A DNA stretch of 60,568 nucleotides from Sphingomonas sp. CCH21-G11 (GCF_001555965.1 NZ_LSHX01000015.1:1-60568); one strand, 5' to 3'. Positions 45,163-55,180 are shown, counted from the stretch's first letter. The notes: generated from the sequence alone by a model not told the origin. Program-made: numbers and translations.

Positions 45163-46632
45163 CTACCCTTCGAGCTTGCGCAGCAGGATCTTGACCGCGC
45201 CGTCGATCTCATTGTCGCGGCCGCGCAGTTCCTCGATCCGGCGGACCGCGTGGATCACGGTCGAATGGTCGCGATTGCCGAACTTGCGCCCGATCTCGGG
45301 CAGCGACCGGGTGGTCAGCCGCTTGGCAAGGTACATCGCGATCTGGCGCGGGCGCGCGATCGCCACCGCGCGCCGCGCGGAAATCAGGTCGAGCTGCTTG
45401 ACGTCGAAATGCGTCGACACCGCGCGCTGGATCTCGTCGATCGTGATGCGCCGCTGCGCGCCCTTCAGCACCTCGCCCAGCGTCGCCAGCGCGAAATCCA
45501 TCGTCACCGGCTCGTTGATGAGCTGGGCATAGGCGACCAACCGGTTGAGCGCGCCTTCCAGCTCGCGCACGCTGTTGACCAGCCGCTCGGCGAGCAGGTC
45601 GAGCACCTCCTGCGGCACCTGCGCGCCGGGCATGTCGGCCAGCTTGCGGCGCAGGATCGCGTGGCGCAGCGCGAGCTCGGGCGGCTTGATGTCGGCGACC
45701 AGGCCCGACCCCAGCCGGCTGAGCAACCGCGGCTCGACGCCGTCCAGATTCTGCGGGCTGCGGTCGGCGGCGACCACCAGTCGTTTGCCCGCCGCCATAT
45801 ATTCGTTGACGGTGTGGAAGAATTCTTCCTGCGTCGCGTCCTTGCCCGCGATGAACTGCAGGTCGTCGATCATCAACAGGTCGGCCGACCGCAGCCGCGA
45901 CTTGAACGCAAAGGTATCGCGCGCGCGCATCGCCTGGACGAATTCGAACATGAAGCGTTCGGCGGGCATGTAGATCGCGGTCGCGTCGGGGTTCGCCGCC
46001 AGAAAAGCGTGGCCGATCGCGTGCATCAGGTGCGTCTTGCCCTGCCCCGTCGCGCTGTGGAGATAGAGCGGGCTGAAGCGCGGACGCCCCGGTTCGGCCA
46101 GCGCCTGTGCCGCGTTGAACGCAACGCGGTTCGACGCGTCGGTGACATAGCGGTCGAAGGTGAAGCGCGGATCGAACGGCGCGCGCTCGGCGCTTTGCGT
46201 ACGAACATCGTCGCCGACCAGCGCCTCGACGACGGCACGCGGCGTGTCGGTTCCGGCCGACGGCGCGGCGAGCGGCACGACCGCTACGGCGGCGCGCGGT
46301 TCGTCGTCGACCGACAGGATGCGCGTCGCCGGCGCCGTCACCGTGTCGATCGTGACCGAACGCACCCCGGGGAGCGCGGCGCGGAACTCGTGAAGGATGC
46401 GGTCCGCATAATGGTTGCGGACCCAGTTGGTCATGAACGCCGACGGCAGGCCCAGCCGAACATGATCCGCATCGCCGCCGACCAGCACCGCGGGCTTCAG
46501 CCATTGATCGAACAGGCGCGCGCCGGCCTGGGCACGCAGGTTGCGGCGCACCTGCGCCCACGCTTCCGCCGGCGACGCCGCGGGCTGCGTATCGTCCGGT
46601 TCAGTCTTCACCGTATTGCGGTATCCCGTCAC
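45163..46632 (-). CDS. dnaA: Chromosomal replication initiator DnaA
   Basis: 489 residues. Domain I start AWAQVRRNLRAQAGARLFDQWLKP, AAA+ Walker A GQGKTHLMHA, Walker B LLMIDDLQFI, sensor ADRSPQNL, and the domain IV DNA-binding signature RKFGNRDHSTVIHAVRRIEEL. It binds DnaA boxes to open the origin. The start is GTG at 46632 with GGGAGAGG upstream. It lies downstream of rpsT on the same strand, the usual alphaproteobacterial rpsT-dnaA order. Confidence 0.97.
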   Translation of the reverse strand: MTGYRNTVKTEPDDTQPAASPAEAWAQVRRNLRAQAGARLFDQWLKPAVLVGGDADHVRLGLPSAFMTNWVRNHYADRILHEFRAALPGVRSVTIDTVTAPATRILSVDDEPRAAVAVVPLAAPSAGTDTPRAVVEALVGDDVRTQSAERAPFDPRFTFDRYVTDASNRVAFNAAQALAEPGRPRFSPLYLHSATGQGKTHLMHAIGHAFLAANPDATAIYMPAERFMFEFVQAMRARDTFAFKSRLRSADLLMIDDLQFIAGKDATQEEFFHTVNEYMAAGKRLVVAADRSPQNLDGVEPRLLSRLGSGLVADIKPPELALRHAILRRKLADMPGAQVPQEVLDLLAERLVNSVRELEGALNRLVAYAQLINEPVTMDFALATLGEVLKGAQRRITIDEIQRAVSTHFDVKQLDLISARRAVAIARPRQIAMYLAKRLTTRSLPEIGRKFGNRDHSTVIHAVRRIEELRGRDNEIDGAVKILLRKLEG

Positions 46633-47062
46633 GCGAACGCACCTCTCCCTCGACCGAAGCGCAGGGCTCCGCCCGTCGATTATTTATTGGTCAACAACCC
46701 CCCACAGCCGGAATCACGATCCGCCTGTTTTCACAAAACTAACGCAATCTGGTCCCCAGAGTCGGTGGCCGGAGAGGTTGTTTAGAGGTGGTTTTGCGAG
46801 TCGAGCAAGAGCCGCGAATGTCAAGAAAGTGAAATAATCCGGTTGACATCGGATAGCCGGGACTTGCAGCAAGATAAAAAGTTTAACTGTTTTATTTCAG
46901 TGACTTAGTGCCCACCAAGCCAGCAAATCACGCACGACTCGCGGTTTCACGCGCAATTCACAAATCGACGGCGATTCCCGTCGGGCGCGGCTGCACCGGA
47001 CGCAAGAAAGCGCCCCGCCGGACTCTCCGGCAGGGCGCTGTCTTTCAAAAACCTGTGGCGGT
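46633..47062. other. rpsT-dnaA intergenic region, 430 bases
   Basis: Contains the rpsT terminator at its right side and presumably the dnaA promoter. An AT-rich pocket (about 46826-46907, with TTATTT/TTTAAC runs) stands out from the GC-rich surroundings. On the minus strand TTGACA lies at 46824-46819, but the -10 at normal spacing is poor. I found no consensus DnaA boxes (TTATCCACA type), so I do not call an origin here. Confidence 0.5.
47004..47039 (-). terminator. Rho-independent terminator of rpsT
   Basis: On the minus strand, 13-base arms (47039-47027 and 47021-47009, AGCGCCCTGCCGG with CCGGCGGGGCGCT, one G-T wobble) enclose a five-base loop and are followed by TTTCTT. It lies 23 bases after the rpsT stop. 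Confidence 0.85.
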
Positions 47063-47326
47063 TCAGGCGAGCGCGGTCACGCGCTTGGTCAGCCGCGAAA
47101 ACTTGCGCGACGCGGTGTTGCGGTGGAGCACGCCCTTGGCGACCCCGCGCGCGAGCTCGGGCTGGACCGCCGCGAGCGCCGCAGTGGCGGCGGCCTTGTC
47201 CCCGGTCGCCAGGGCCAGCTCGACCTTCTTCACATAGGTACGGATGCGGCTGACGCGCGCCCCGTTGATTTCCGTGCGCCGTTCGTTGCGCCGGATACGC
47301 TTTTTCGCCTGCGGCGTATTCGCCAT
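47063..47326 (-). CDS. rpsT: 30S ribosomal protein S20
   Basis: 87 residues: [36 protein letters not shown] and [22 protein letters not shown] are characteristic of S20, which binds 16S rRNA early in 30S assembly. Highly basic, no domains beyond the three-helix bundle. Followed by a strong terminator and then dnaA. Confidence 0.98.
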   Translation of the reverse strand: MANTPQAKKRIRRNERRTEINGARVSRIRTYVKKVELALATGDKAAATAALAAVQPELARGVAKGVLHRNTASRKFSRLTKRVTALA

Positions 47327-47436
47327 GCCGTCCTCGAAGTCCTGATCTGATGGGCAAGAAGCGCAGGGTTATCCCGTGCTCCGGAAACCGGGGCCCTTAA
47401 CGACTTCCCCCCGCGCGGTCAACCGACCGCGCCCGG

Positions 47437-48249
47437 TTACCGCTGACAGCGCGTGCACCAGAAGGTCGATCGCCCCGAATCGACGCGGCGCGCGACCGTC
47501 GCGCCGCACGAACAGGCCTCACCCTCGCGCCCATAGACCCGCCACTGTTTGGAAAAATAGCCGAGCTCGCCATCGGGGCGCGCGTAATCGCGCAGCGATG
47601 ATCCGCCGGCCTCGATCGCGGCGTTGAGGACATCGCGGATCGCCGCGACCAGCCGAACATGGGCCGCGCGCGACAGCGTCCCGGCGCCGCGAATCGGCGA
47701 AATCCGGGCCAGATGCAGTGCCTCGCAGACATAGATGTTGCCCAGTCCCGCCACGACACGCTGATCGAGCAGCATCGCCTTGATCGGCGCGATGCGGCCG
47801 TTCAACGTGGCGCGCAAATGGTCGGCGTCGAAGGCCGGGCCCAGCGGTTCGGGACCCAGCCCCGCCAGCCCCGGCAGCGTGTCGACGCGCGCGGTCTCGA
47901 TCAGGTCGAGCGAGCCGAACCGGCGCGGATCGTTGAGCGCCAGACGGCGGCCGGCATCGGTATCGACGACCAGATGGTCGTGCGCCAGATGCTCGGACGG
48001 GTCGAGTCGCCACCGCCCTGACATACCCAGATGAAAGACCAGCGTGTCGCCGCGATCGGTGTCGATCAGGCCATATTTGGCGCGGCGCCGGATCGCGATC
48101 ACCTCCGCGCCGGTCAGCCGCTGGCCCAGATCCGCCGGAATCGGCCGGCGCAGGTCGGGGCGGTGCGCGACGATACGGGCGATCCGCCGCCCCTCCAGCA
48201 CCGGACGCAGGCCGCGGACGGTCGTTTCGACTTCGGGAAGCTCTGGCAT
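47437..48249 (-). CDS. mutM: Formamidopyrimidine-DNA glycosylase
   Basis: 270 residues. N-terminal MPELPEVETT gives the catalytic Pro2 and Glu3; LGNIYVCEALHLARISP holds the helix-two-turn-helix, and the C-terminal zinc finger is CSCG...CTRC. It removes oxidised purines (8-oxoguanine) and nicks DNA. Upstream of rpsT on the same strand and divergent from ubiE. Confidence 0.97.
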   Translation of the reverse strand: MPELPEVETTVRGLRPVLEGRRIARIVAHRPDLRRPIPADLGQRLTGAEVIAIRRRAKYGLIDTDRGDTLVFHLGMSGRWRLDPSEHLAHDHLVVDTDAGRRLALNDPRRFGSLDLIETARVDTLPGLAGLGPEPLGPAFDADHLRATLNGRIAPIKAMLLDQRVVAGLGNIYVCEALHLARISPIRGAGTLSRAAHVRLVAAIRDVLNAAIEAGGSSLRDYARPDGELGYFSKQWRVYGREGEACSCGATVARRVDSGRSTFWCTRCQR

Positions 48250-48340
48250 GTCCGATCCGACCTAGGCGGCGTTTGCCCCCGGCTCAACCCTTGGCTACAG
48301 CACGCCGCAGCCCCGCAGCCTATCGAGTGATACCGCGCAT

Positions 48341-49072
48341 ATGCCCGACACCGTTTCCTTCGGCTATCAAGACGTCACCCCCGAGGAAAAGACCGCGCGC
48401 GTCGGCGAGGTGTTCGCCAATGTCGCGCGCCGGTATGACGTGATGAACGATGCGATGTCGGCGGGGATGCACCGGATCTGGAAGGACCAGTTCGTCCGCC
48501 GGCTGAAGCCGCGCGCGGGCGAACAGGTGCTCGACATGGCGGGCGGCACCGGCGACATCGCGTTTCGCATCGCCGCAGCCGGCGCATCGGTGACGGTTGC
48601 CGACATCAACCCGGCAATGCTGGAAGTCGGCATGCAGCGCGCGGCCGAACGCGGACTCGACGGGCTGGTGTGGACCGAAGCCAATGCCGAGGTCCTCGAT
48701 TTCCCCGACCGCTTCTTCGACGCCTATACGATCGCGTTCGGCATCCGCAACGTGACCGACATCCCCGCCGCGCTGCGCGAGGCGCATCGCGTGCTGCGCC
48801 GCGGCGGGCGGTTTTTCTGCCTGGAATTCTCGACGGTCGAATGGCCCGGCTTCGCCGATGTCTACGACGCCTATTCGCACCATCTCGTGCCCCGGCTGGG
48901 CAAATGGATCGCGCGTGACGAGGACAGCTATCGCTACCTCGTCGAATCGATTCGGCGCTTTCCCGACATGGCGCGGTTCGAAGCGATGATCGGCGAGGCC
49001 GGGTTCGTGCGCACCCGGGTCGAACCGATCATGGGCGGGCTGGTCGCGATCCACAGCGGCTGGAAGATCTGA
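48341..49072 (+). CDS. ubiE: Ubiquinone/menaquinone C-methyltransferase
   Basis: 243 residues: VFANVARRYDVMNDAMSAGMHRIWKD, SAM motif VLDMAGGTGDIAFRI, FDAYTIAFGIRNVTDIPAALREAHRVLRRGG. It methylates the quinone ring during ubiquinone synthesis. First gene of the ubiE-ubiB run and of a long rightward operon. Confidence 0.97.
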   Translation: MPDTVSFGYQDVTPEEKTARVGEVFANVARRYDVMNDAMSAGMHRIWKDQFVRRLKPRAGEQVLDMAGGTGDIAFRIAAAGASVTVADINPAMLEVGMQRAAERGLDGLVWTEANAEVLDFPDRFFDAYTIAFGIRNVTDIPAALREAHRVLRRGGRFFCLEFSTVEWPGFADVYDAYSHHLVPRLGKWIARDEDSYRYLVESIRRFPDMARFEAMIGEAGFVRTRVEPIMGGLVAIHSGWKI

Positions 49073-49100
49073 TGCCCCGACATCTGCGATCGGTCGCGGC

Positions 49101-50636
49101 GTGACGGCGCCCGCGACGCATCTGTGGCGGCTGGTCAGATGGGGCCGCATCCTCGCACGCCATGGCGCGCTGCGCGGCATCGCACGCAATCCCAACACGC
49201 CGGCACCGGTCCGCCGGCTGATTCAGGTCGTCAGCTTCGGCGCGCGCATCCCGGCAACGCCGCGCTATGCCGACGCGTTTCAGGCAATCGGCCCGGCCGC
49301 GATCAAGCTGGGCCAGACGCTGGCCACCCGTCCCGACCTGATCGGCGAGGAAGCCGCACACGACCTGCTTCGGCTGCAGGATGCGCTGCCGCCTCTGCCT
49401 TGGCCGGTGATTGCGGACGCGATGATGCGCAGCTTCGGCAAGCCGCTCGACGCGCTGTTCAGCGAGATCGATCCGGTCCCGATCGGTGCCGCCTCGATTG
49501 CTCAGGTCCACCGCGCGGTCACGACCGAGGGTCGCCGCGTCGCGGTCAAGGTGCTGCGCCCCGGCGTCGAGCGCCAGTTTGCCGACGCGATCCAGACCTA
49601 TGAATGGGCCGCCGCCCAGGTCGAGGCGATGGGCGGCGAAGCCGGCCGGCTGCGCCCGCGCCTGGTGATCGAGACCTTCAAGCGCTGGACGATCCGCGAG
49701 CTCGACCTGCGGCGCGAGGCGGCGTCGGCGTCGGAGCTGGCCGAGGGGATGAAGGCGGAGCCCGATTTCATGGTTCCCGCCATCGACTGGCAACGCACCA
49801 CCGGCAGCGTGCTGACGCTCGAGTGGATCGACGGGATCAAACTGTCCAGCCGCGATGCGCTGATCGCCGCCGGGCACGATCTGCCCCGCCTGTCGCAAAG
49901 GCTGGTCAAGGCATTCCTGCGCCAGGCGATCGCCGAGGGGTTCTTCCACGGCGACATGCACCAGGGCAATTTGTTCGCGCTGGCCGACGGGCGGATCGCC
50001 GCCATTGATTTCGGCATCATGGGGCGGATCGACCGGCGCGCGCGGGTGTGGCTGGCCGAAATCCTCTATGGCCTCATCACCGGCAACTATGCGCGCGTGG
50101 CCGAGATTCATTTCGAGGCCGGCTATGTGCCGCCGCACCATAATGTCGACGAATTTGCGACCGCGCTGCGTGCGGTCGGCGAACCGATGCGCGGGCTGGC
50201 GGTCAAGGACATGTCGGTCGGCATGATGCTCGACAGCCTGTTCAACATCACCCGCGAATTCGACATGCAGGTCCAGCCGCACCTGTTGCTGCTGCAAAAG
50301 ACGATGGTGATGGTCGAAGGGGTCGCGACCTCGCTCGACCCCGATGTCAACCTGTGGGAAACCGCCGCGCCGTTCGTGCGCGAATGGATCCGCACCGAAC
50401 TAGGCCCCGAAGCCGCGATCGCCGACCGGCTGATGACCGACCTGCGCACGCTTGCCCGCCTGCCCGAGCTGATCCGCAACATCGAGCATCGCTTTCCCGC
50501 CCCTGGCGGCGCGCCGCCCGCCCCGCCGCTGCGCGAGATTGAGGTCGTCCGCGTCGGCGGCGGCTGGCGCTATGTCGTGGTCGCGCTGCTCGCGGGGGCG
50601 GCCGGCGTCGCCGCGACGCTGGCCCTGCTGGGCTGA
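49101..50636 (+). CDS. ubiB: UbiB (ABC1/ADCK family) ubiquinone synthesis kinase-like protein
   Basis: 511 residues. The N-terminal KxGQ motif is in PAAIKLGQTLATRPDLIGEE; PIGAASIAQVHRAV is the ATP-loop of the family; HGDMHQGNLFAL and IDFGIMG are the catalytic loop and DFG. A C-terminal hydrophobic anchor ends YVVVALLAGAAGVAATLALLG. Needed for ubiquinone synthesis. The start is GTG at 49101; the stop overlaps the next ATG. Confidence 0.96.
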   Translation: MTAPATHLWRLVRWGRILARHGALRGIARNPNTPAPVRRLIQVVSFGARIPATPRYADAFQAIGPAAIKLGQTLATRPDLIGEEAAHDLLRLQDALPPLPWPVIADAMMRSFGKPLDALFSEIDPVPIGAASIAQVHRAVTTEGRRVAVKVLRPGVERQFADAIQTYEWAAAQVEAMGGEAGRLRPRLVIETFKRWTIRELDLRREAASASELAEGMKAEPDFMVPAIDWQRTTGSVLTLEWIDGIKLSSRDALIAAGHDLPRLSQRLVKAFLRQAIAEGFFHGDMHQGNLFALADGRIAAIDFGIMGRIDRRARVWLAEILYGLITGNYARVAEIHFEAGYVPPHHNVDEFATALRAVGEPMRGLAVKDMSVGMMLDSLFNITREFDMQVQPHLLLLQKTMVMVEGVATSLDPDVNLWETAAPFVREWIRTELGPEAAIADRLMTDLRTLARLPELIRNIEHRFPAPGGAPPAPPLREIEVVRVGGGWRYVVVALLAGAAGVAATLALLG

Positions 50637-51565
50637 TGGCATCGGCGGCCCCGCGCCGCGCCGCGCTCTGGCTGGGCGTGCCGGGGCGCTATGCGCATAT
50701 CGGACGCCGGCCCGCGCTGGGCATCGTCCTGGCGGTGATGCTGTGCTGCCTGCTGCTCGCCGGTGTGTCGCCCCCGGAAAACGTCGGCGCGGCCGCCGGC
50801 GCGCGCGACGCGATCGAGCTCAACCAGTCGATCACCGACGCGATGCGCGGCGGCGAGAGCTATTATCCGGTGACCGCGCGGCGGCTGCGCGAGGCCGGGC
50901 TGCCGCTCCGGCCGTTCACGGCCTTTCATCTGCCGACGCTCAACGTCCTCCACGCCGCCGTCCCGGCCGATCTGGTTCGGATGGCCTATTGGCTGGTCGC
51001 GGGACTCGCCGGTTTCGCCTGGGCGTACCGGCTCCAGGCCGCGTTCCGCGCGCGCCTTGGCTTGTTCACCGCGATGGCGCTGCTGGCCAGCGGGCTGACG
51101 CTGTTCACGATCAGCGATCTGCATCTGTGGCCCGAAGCCTGGGCGGGGACCCTGATCGCCTTGTCGATGGCGCGCTGGCGGCCCGGCCGCGCGGTCGAGG
51201 CGGCGGGCTATGCGACGATGGCGTTGATGATCCGCGAACTGGCCGCGCTCTACCCGATCGTGATGGCGCTGGCCGCGCTCCATGACCGTGACCGGCGCGA
51301 GGCGCTGGTGTGGGGCGCGACGCTGCTCGTGCTCGCCGCCGTGCTGGGCGTTCACGCAGCGGCGGTCGCCGACGTCACCGGGCCGGTCGACCCGCTGCGC
51401 GACGACTGGCTTCCGCTGACGGGCGCGGCGGCGGCATTCGACGCGTTCGTGCAGGCCAGCCCGCTGCGGCTCGTTGGCGGCGCGTTCCTGCCCGACCTGA
51501 TCCGCGACCTTGCCCGCGCGATACTCGACATGCGGCGCGTGCGGGTGCACAGGGTCACGCGATGA
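50636..51565 (+). CDS. Multi-helix membrane protein, GT-C-like, unknown function
   Basis: 309 residues with about seven hydrophobic segments (about 28-48, 117-137, 142-163, 172-190 and on). After the first helix the loop carries DAMRGGESYYPVTARRLREAG and FTAFHLPTLNVL, a layout reminiscent of polyprenyl-sugar-dependent GT-C membrane proteins. No firm family. It overlaps ubiB by one base (TGATG) and coaBC by four, so it is embedded between two housekeeping genes. Confidence 0.6.
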   Translation: MASAAPRRAALWLGVPGRYAHIGRRPALGIVLAVMLCCLLLAGVSPPENVGAAAGARDAIELNQSITDAMRGGESYYPVTARRLREAGLPLRPFTAFHLPTLNVLHAAVPADLVRMAYWLVAGLAGFAWAYRLQAAFRARLGLFTAMALLASGLTLFTISDLHLWPEAWAGTLIALSMARWRPGRAVEAAGYATMALMIRELAALYPIVMALAALHDRDRREALVWGATLLVLAAVLGVHAAAVADVTGPVDPLRDDWLPLTGAAAAFDAFVQASPLRLVGGAFLPDLIRDLARAILDMRRVRVHRVTR

Positions 51566-52740
51566 AGCGCATCCTGCTGATCGTCGGGGGTGGCATCGCG
51601 GCCTACAAGGCATGCGAGCTCATCCGCCTGCTCCGCCGCGCCGGGCATGACGTCACCTGTGTCGTGACCCGGGCCGGCCAGCAGTTCGTCACGCCGATGA
51701 CGCTCGCCGCGCTGTCCGAGAACCCGGTCTATACCGACCTGTGGGATCTCAAGGACGAGGCGGAGATGGGCCATATCCAGCTCAGCCGCCAGGCCGACCT
51801 GGTCGTCGTCGCCCCTGCGACCGCCGACCTGATCGCGCGCATGGCGGGGGGCCATGCCGACGATCTCGCCACCACGCTGCTGCTTGCCACCGACAAGCCG
51901 GTGCTGATCGCGCCGGCGATGAACGTGCGGATGTGGCTGCATCCGGCAACCCGGCGCAACGTCGCGCGGCTCGTCGCCGACGGGGTGCAGGTCCTCGACC
52001 CCGACGAGGGCGCGATGGCGTGCGGCGAGTACGGCCCCGGGCGCCTGCCCGAGCCGCAGGCGATCGCCGATGCCATCGAAACGAAGCTGGCCGGCGGCGC
52101 GGACGGGCGGCTGGCCGGGCGGCATGTGGTGGTCACCGCCGGCCCGACGCACGAGCCGATCGATCCGGTACGCTACATCGCCAATCGTTCGTCGGGCAAG
52201 CAGGGGTTCGCGATTGCCGGCGCGCTCGCGGCACTGGGCGCACGCGTCACGCTGGTCGCCGGCCCGGTCGCGCTGCCCGCGCCGCCCGGCGTCGACCGGA
52301 TCGACGTGATGACCGCGCGCGAGATGCGCGACGCGGTGATCGCGGCGCTGCCCGCCGACGCGGCCGTGATGGTCGCCGCGGTCGCGGACTGGCACGTCGC
52401 CGACGCCGCCGGCCTCAAGATCAAGAAGGGCGCGCAGCCGCCGACGCTTGCGCTCGTCCCCAATCCCGACATTCTGGCCGAACTCGGCGCGAGCAGCGCG
52501 CGGCCGGGGCTGCTGATCGGCTTTGCCGCCGAAACCCATGGCGTGCTCGACCATGCCGCCGACAAGCGCGTGCGCAAGAATGCCGACTGGATTGTCGCCA
52601 ACGACGTGTCGGGTGACGTGATGGGCGGCGCGCGTAACGCCGTCCACCTGATTTCCGCCGACGGCGTCGACTCCTGGCCCGACCTGTCGAAGGAGGAGGT
52701 CGCCGCGCGGCTGGCGGCACGGATCGCCGATGCGCTTTGA
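51562..52740 (+). CDS. coaBC: Bifunctional phosphopantothenoylcysteine decarboxylase/synthase
   Basis: 392 residues. CoaC half: ILLIVGGGIAAYKACELIRLLRRAG, the active-site PAMNVRMWLHP, and GYGPGR-like AMACGEYGPGRLPEP. CoaB half: RHVVVTAGPTHEPIDPVRYIANRSSGKQG and ADWHV...KIKKG. It makes 4'-phosphopantetheine in coenzyme A synthesis. ATG overlaps the previous stop; the next gene begins 11 bases before its stop. Confidence 0.96.
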   Translation: MKRILLIVGGGIAAYKACELIRLLRRAGHDVTCVVTRAGQQFVTPMTLAALSENPVYTDLWDLKDEAEMGHIQLSRQADLVVVAPATADLIARMAGGHADDLATTLLLATDKPVLIAPAMNVRMWLHPATRRNVARLVADGVQVLDPDEGAMACGEYGPGRLPEPQAIADAIETKLAGGADGRLAGRHVVVTAGPTHEPIDPVRYIANRSSGKQGFAIAGALAALGARVTLVAGPVALPAPPGVDRIDVMTAREMRDAVIAALPADAAVMVAAVADWHVADAAGLKIKKGAQPPTLALVPNPDILAELGASSARPGLLIGFAAETHGVLDHAADKRVRKNADWIVANDVSGDVMGGARNAVHLISADGVDSWPDLSKEEVAARLAARIADAL

Positions 52741-53548
52741 CATCCGCCGCGCAGGCGCGTTGCTGGCGCTGATGCTGCTTGCCGGGTGCATGACCGCCCC
52801 GGCAGCGCGGCCGGTGACCGATGCGCCGCCGACGCTGTTGCTGACCGAACGCTTCGGCCCCGCGCGCGGCACCGGCAAGGCGCTGTTCATCCTGGTCAGC
52901 GCGCGTCCCGGAGCCGAAACGCGGATTGCCGAGCGCGCGCTGGCGCAGGCGCTTGTCGCGCGCGTGCCGGGAAGCCGCGCCATACTGGTCCTGCGCGCGG
53001 GCCATCAGGCTGCATCCGATCGCGCCTCGCCGGGCGACGCAGGCCGTGGCAATGGCGACGACCTGACCGCCGACCGCCTTGCCCTGCTGGCCGCGACGAT
53101 CCGCGATGTCGAACAGCGCCACCCCGACATGCGGCCGATCGTGATCGGCATCGGCACCGGCGCGGCCGCGGTCGCCAATCTGGCCGGCACCCGGCCCCAA
53201 CTGGTCGGCGCGATGGTGCTGGCGGCATGCCCGTGCGCGCTGCCCGAATGGCGCGCGCTCCGGGCGAAGGCGGACCCCGCCGGCGGCTGGACCCAGCCCG
53301 TGGCCAGCCTCGACCCGCTGCAGACCGCTGGCGGCGTCGCGCCGGGGCTCCGTGCGGTGCTGATCGTCGGCAGCGATGATCGCGAAACCCCGCCGTCGCT
53401 GCTGCGCGCCTATGCCGAGGCGCTGGCGCTGCGCGGCATCGACACCGATTTCCGCATCCTGCCCAGCAAGGGCCACGATCTGGCGGGCGACCCCGCGCTG
53501 GTCGACGCCGCCGTGCAGCTCGCCACCGGACAGGAACCGCCACGATGA
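52730..53548 (+). CDS. Lipoprotein with alpha/beta-hydrolase fold, nucleophile apparently missing
   Basis: 272 residues. Signal peptidase II motif LLAGC, then an alpha/beta-type fold with strand-turns [28 protein letters not shown] and LPSKGHDL. The usual nucleophile elbow G-x-S-x-G reads G-I-G-T-G, so Ser is absent; Asp and His candidates remain. It may be a non-catalytic relative. Its start overlaps coaBC by 11 bases and its end overlaps dut by four, separating the classical coaBC-dut pair. Confidence 0.65.
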   Translation: MRFDIRRAGALLALMLLAGCMTAPAARPVTDAPPTLLLTERFGPARGTGKALFILVSARPGAETRIAERALAQALVARVPGSRAILVLRAGHQAASDRASPGDAGRGNGDDLTADRLALLAATIRDVEQRHPDMRPIVIGIGTGAAAVANLAGTRPQLVGAMVLAACPCALPEWRALRAKADPAGGWTQPVASLDPLQTAGGVAPGLRAVLIVGSDDRETPPSLLRAYAEALALRGIDTDFRILPSKGHDLAGDPALVDAAVQLATGQEPPR

Positions 53549-53997
53549 CACCGCCCGCCCCGATCCGGATCGCCGTCCAGCGGCTCGCGCATGGCGCCGG
53601 CCTGCCGATGCCCGTCTATGCGACGTCGGGCGCCGCCGGGATGGATGTCGTCGCCGCCGAAAGCCTGACGCTCGCCCCCGGCGCGCGCCACGCGGTGGCG
53701 ACGGGTTTCGCCTTCGCCATCCCGGAGGGCTATGAGGTCCAGGTGCGCCCGCGCTCGGGGCTGGCGCTAAAGCACGGCATTACCTGCCTCAACACCCCCG
53801 GCACGATCGACAGCGATTATCGCGGCGAGGTGAAGGTGATCCTCGCCAATCTGGGCGATGCGCCGTTCGAGGTGGTGCGCGGCGAGCGGATCGCCCAGCT
53901 CGTCCCCGCCCCCGTGCAGCGCGCCACCCTGGACGAAGTCGCCACGCTGGACGAAACCGCCCGCGGCAGCGGCGGTTTCGGCTCCACGGGCAGATGA
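53545..53997 (+). CDS. dut: Deoxyuridine triphosphatase
   Basis: 150 residues of the trimeric dUTPase: [10 protein letters not shown], the uracil site [39 protein letters not shown], and the C-terminal flexible motif [11 protein letters not shown]. It converts dUTP to dUMP. ATGA overlaps at both ends link it to its neighbours. Confidence 0.97.
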   Translation: MTPPAPIRIAVQRLAHGAGLPMPVYATSGAAGMDVVAAESLTLAPGARHAVATGFAFAIPEGYEVQVRPRSGLALKHGITCLNTPGTIDSDYRGEVKVILANLGDAPFEVVRGERIAQLVPAPVQRATLDEVATLDETARGSGGFGSTGR

Positions 53998-54401
53998 CGA
54001 TCGTCCCCTCGGCGGGTCCCCTGCTCGCACTCATGCTTGCGATGCAGGGCGGCCAGGGCGATAGGCCCGCCGGGCGCATCCAGTGGGATGCGCTGCCCCA
54101 GCTCGACTTTCGCGTGCCGCTGACCATCGCGCCCGAAATGACCGCCTATGTCGCCGGGGAAAGCCGGTCGGGTCGATGCCCGCCACCCGCGATCGAAGGC
54201 GGGCGCAGCGTGGTGCGCGCCGATGTCGCGGTGCTGGTTCAAGACGGCATGGTCCGCGCCACCATCCCGCACGCGATCGACTGCGTGACGGTCGAGCAAT
54301 ATGCCGCCGGGATCGTCGTCAGCTATGCCCGCAACAACCTGACCCAGCGCATGGCGCGCACGACCGGCTGGTATCGCGCGACGCTCGTCTTCGAATGGTA
54401 G
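53994..54401 (+). CDS. Small secreted protein, unknown function
   Basis: 135 residues. A short hydrophobic start ([16 protein letters not shown]) may be a signal peptide. The rest reads [29 protein letters not shown] and [36 protein letters not shown], mixed beta; two cysteines could pair. No family recognised. Overlaps dut at its ATG (ATGA). Confidence 0.6.
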   Translation: MTIVPSAGPLLALMLAMQGGQGDRPAGRIQWDALPQLDFRVPLTIAPEMTAYVAGESRSGRCPPPAIEGGRSVVRADVAVLVQDGMVRATIPHAIDCVTVEQYAAGIVVSYARNNLTQRMARTTGWYRATLVFEW

Positions 54402-54406
54402 CGGCG

Positions 54407-55180
54407 ATGGCGGCACCCTCACCCGGCCCCGAGCTCGCCGATGATGAACTTGATCGCTACGCCCGTCACCTAATTCTTCGCGAAATCGGCGGCATCGGGC
54501 AACGGCGCATCCGCGGCGCGACGGTGCTGGTGGTCGGCGTCGGCGGCATCGGCACCCCGGCGATCCAGTATCTCGCAGCCGCGGGGATCGGACGGCTGCG
54601 TATCGTCGACGACGACCGCGTCGACCTGTCCAACCTGCAGCGCCAGATCCTGTTCGGCGACGCAGCGGTCGGCGCGCGCAAGGTCGATGCCGCCGCCGCC
54701 GCAATCGCGCGGCTCAACCCCGGCGTGGCGGTCGACGCACACGCGATCCGGGCGGACGCGGCCACCCTGCCCGCGCTGCTCGACGGCGTCGACGCGGTCG
54801 TCGACGGCAGCGACAATTTCGCCACCCGGCTGGCGGTCGCCGACGCCGCCCACGCCGCGCGCGTGCCGCTGGTCAGCGCGGCAATCGGCGGGTTCGAGGG
54901 GCAGGTCGCGCTCTATCGCGGCTGGGAAACGGGCCGCCCCTGCTATCGCTGCGTCGTCGGCGACGATCCCGGGCGCGCGGAGACCAGTTGCGCGGATCAG
55001 GGCGTGCTGGGCGCCACGGCGGGCGTCGTCGGCACGCTCGCCGCGGTCGAGGCGTTGCGCGCGATCCACCCCTTCGGGGAGGACAGCGTGGGCAAGCTGC
55101 TGCTCGTCGACCTGCTCGGCTGGCGCTTCCGCACGCTTAGTGTGCCTGCGGATCCGGCATGTCCGACGTGCGCGGGCTGA
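54407..55180 (+). CDS. moeB: MoeB/ThiF-type sulfur-carrier adenylyltransferase
   Basis: About 257 residues. LADDELDRYARHLILREIGGIGQRRI, nucleotide loop VLVVGVGGIGTPA, DDDRVDLSNLQRQILF and VVDGSDNFATR are typical of the E1-like MoeB/ThiF/HesA family. Zinc cysteines are CYRC and CPTC; the catalytic-region cysteine is in TSCADQGVLG. It activates MoaD- or ThiS-type carriers, probably for molybdopterin. Start 54407 or 54395, both lacking a clear ribosome site; the first is taken since it follows the preceding stop. Confidence 0.88.
   Translation: MAAPSPGPELADDELDRYARHLILREIGGIGQRRIRGATVLVVGVGGIGTPAIQYLAAAGIGRLRIVDDDRVDLSNLQRQILFGDAAVGARKVDAAAAAIARLNPGVAVDAHAIRADAATLPALLDGVDAVVDGSDNFATRLAVADAAHAARVPLVSAAIGGFEGQVALYRGWETGRPCYRCVVGDDPGRAETSCADQGVLGATAGVVGTLAAVEALRAIHPFGEDSVGKLLLVDLLGWRFRTLSVPADPACPTCAG

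Noticed and set aside
46633..47062. Possible origin of replication next to dnaA
   Set aside because: An AT-rich pocket is present, but I found no DnaA-box cluster. Alphaproteobacterial origins also often lie away from dnaA.
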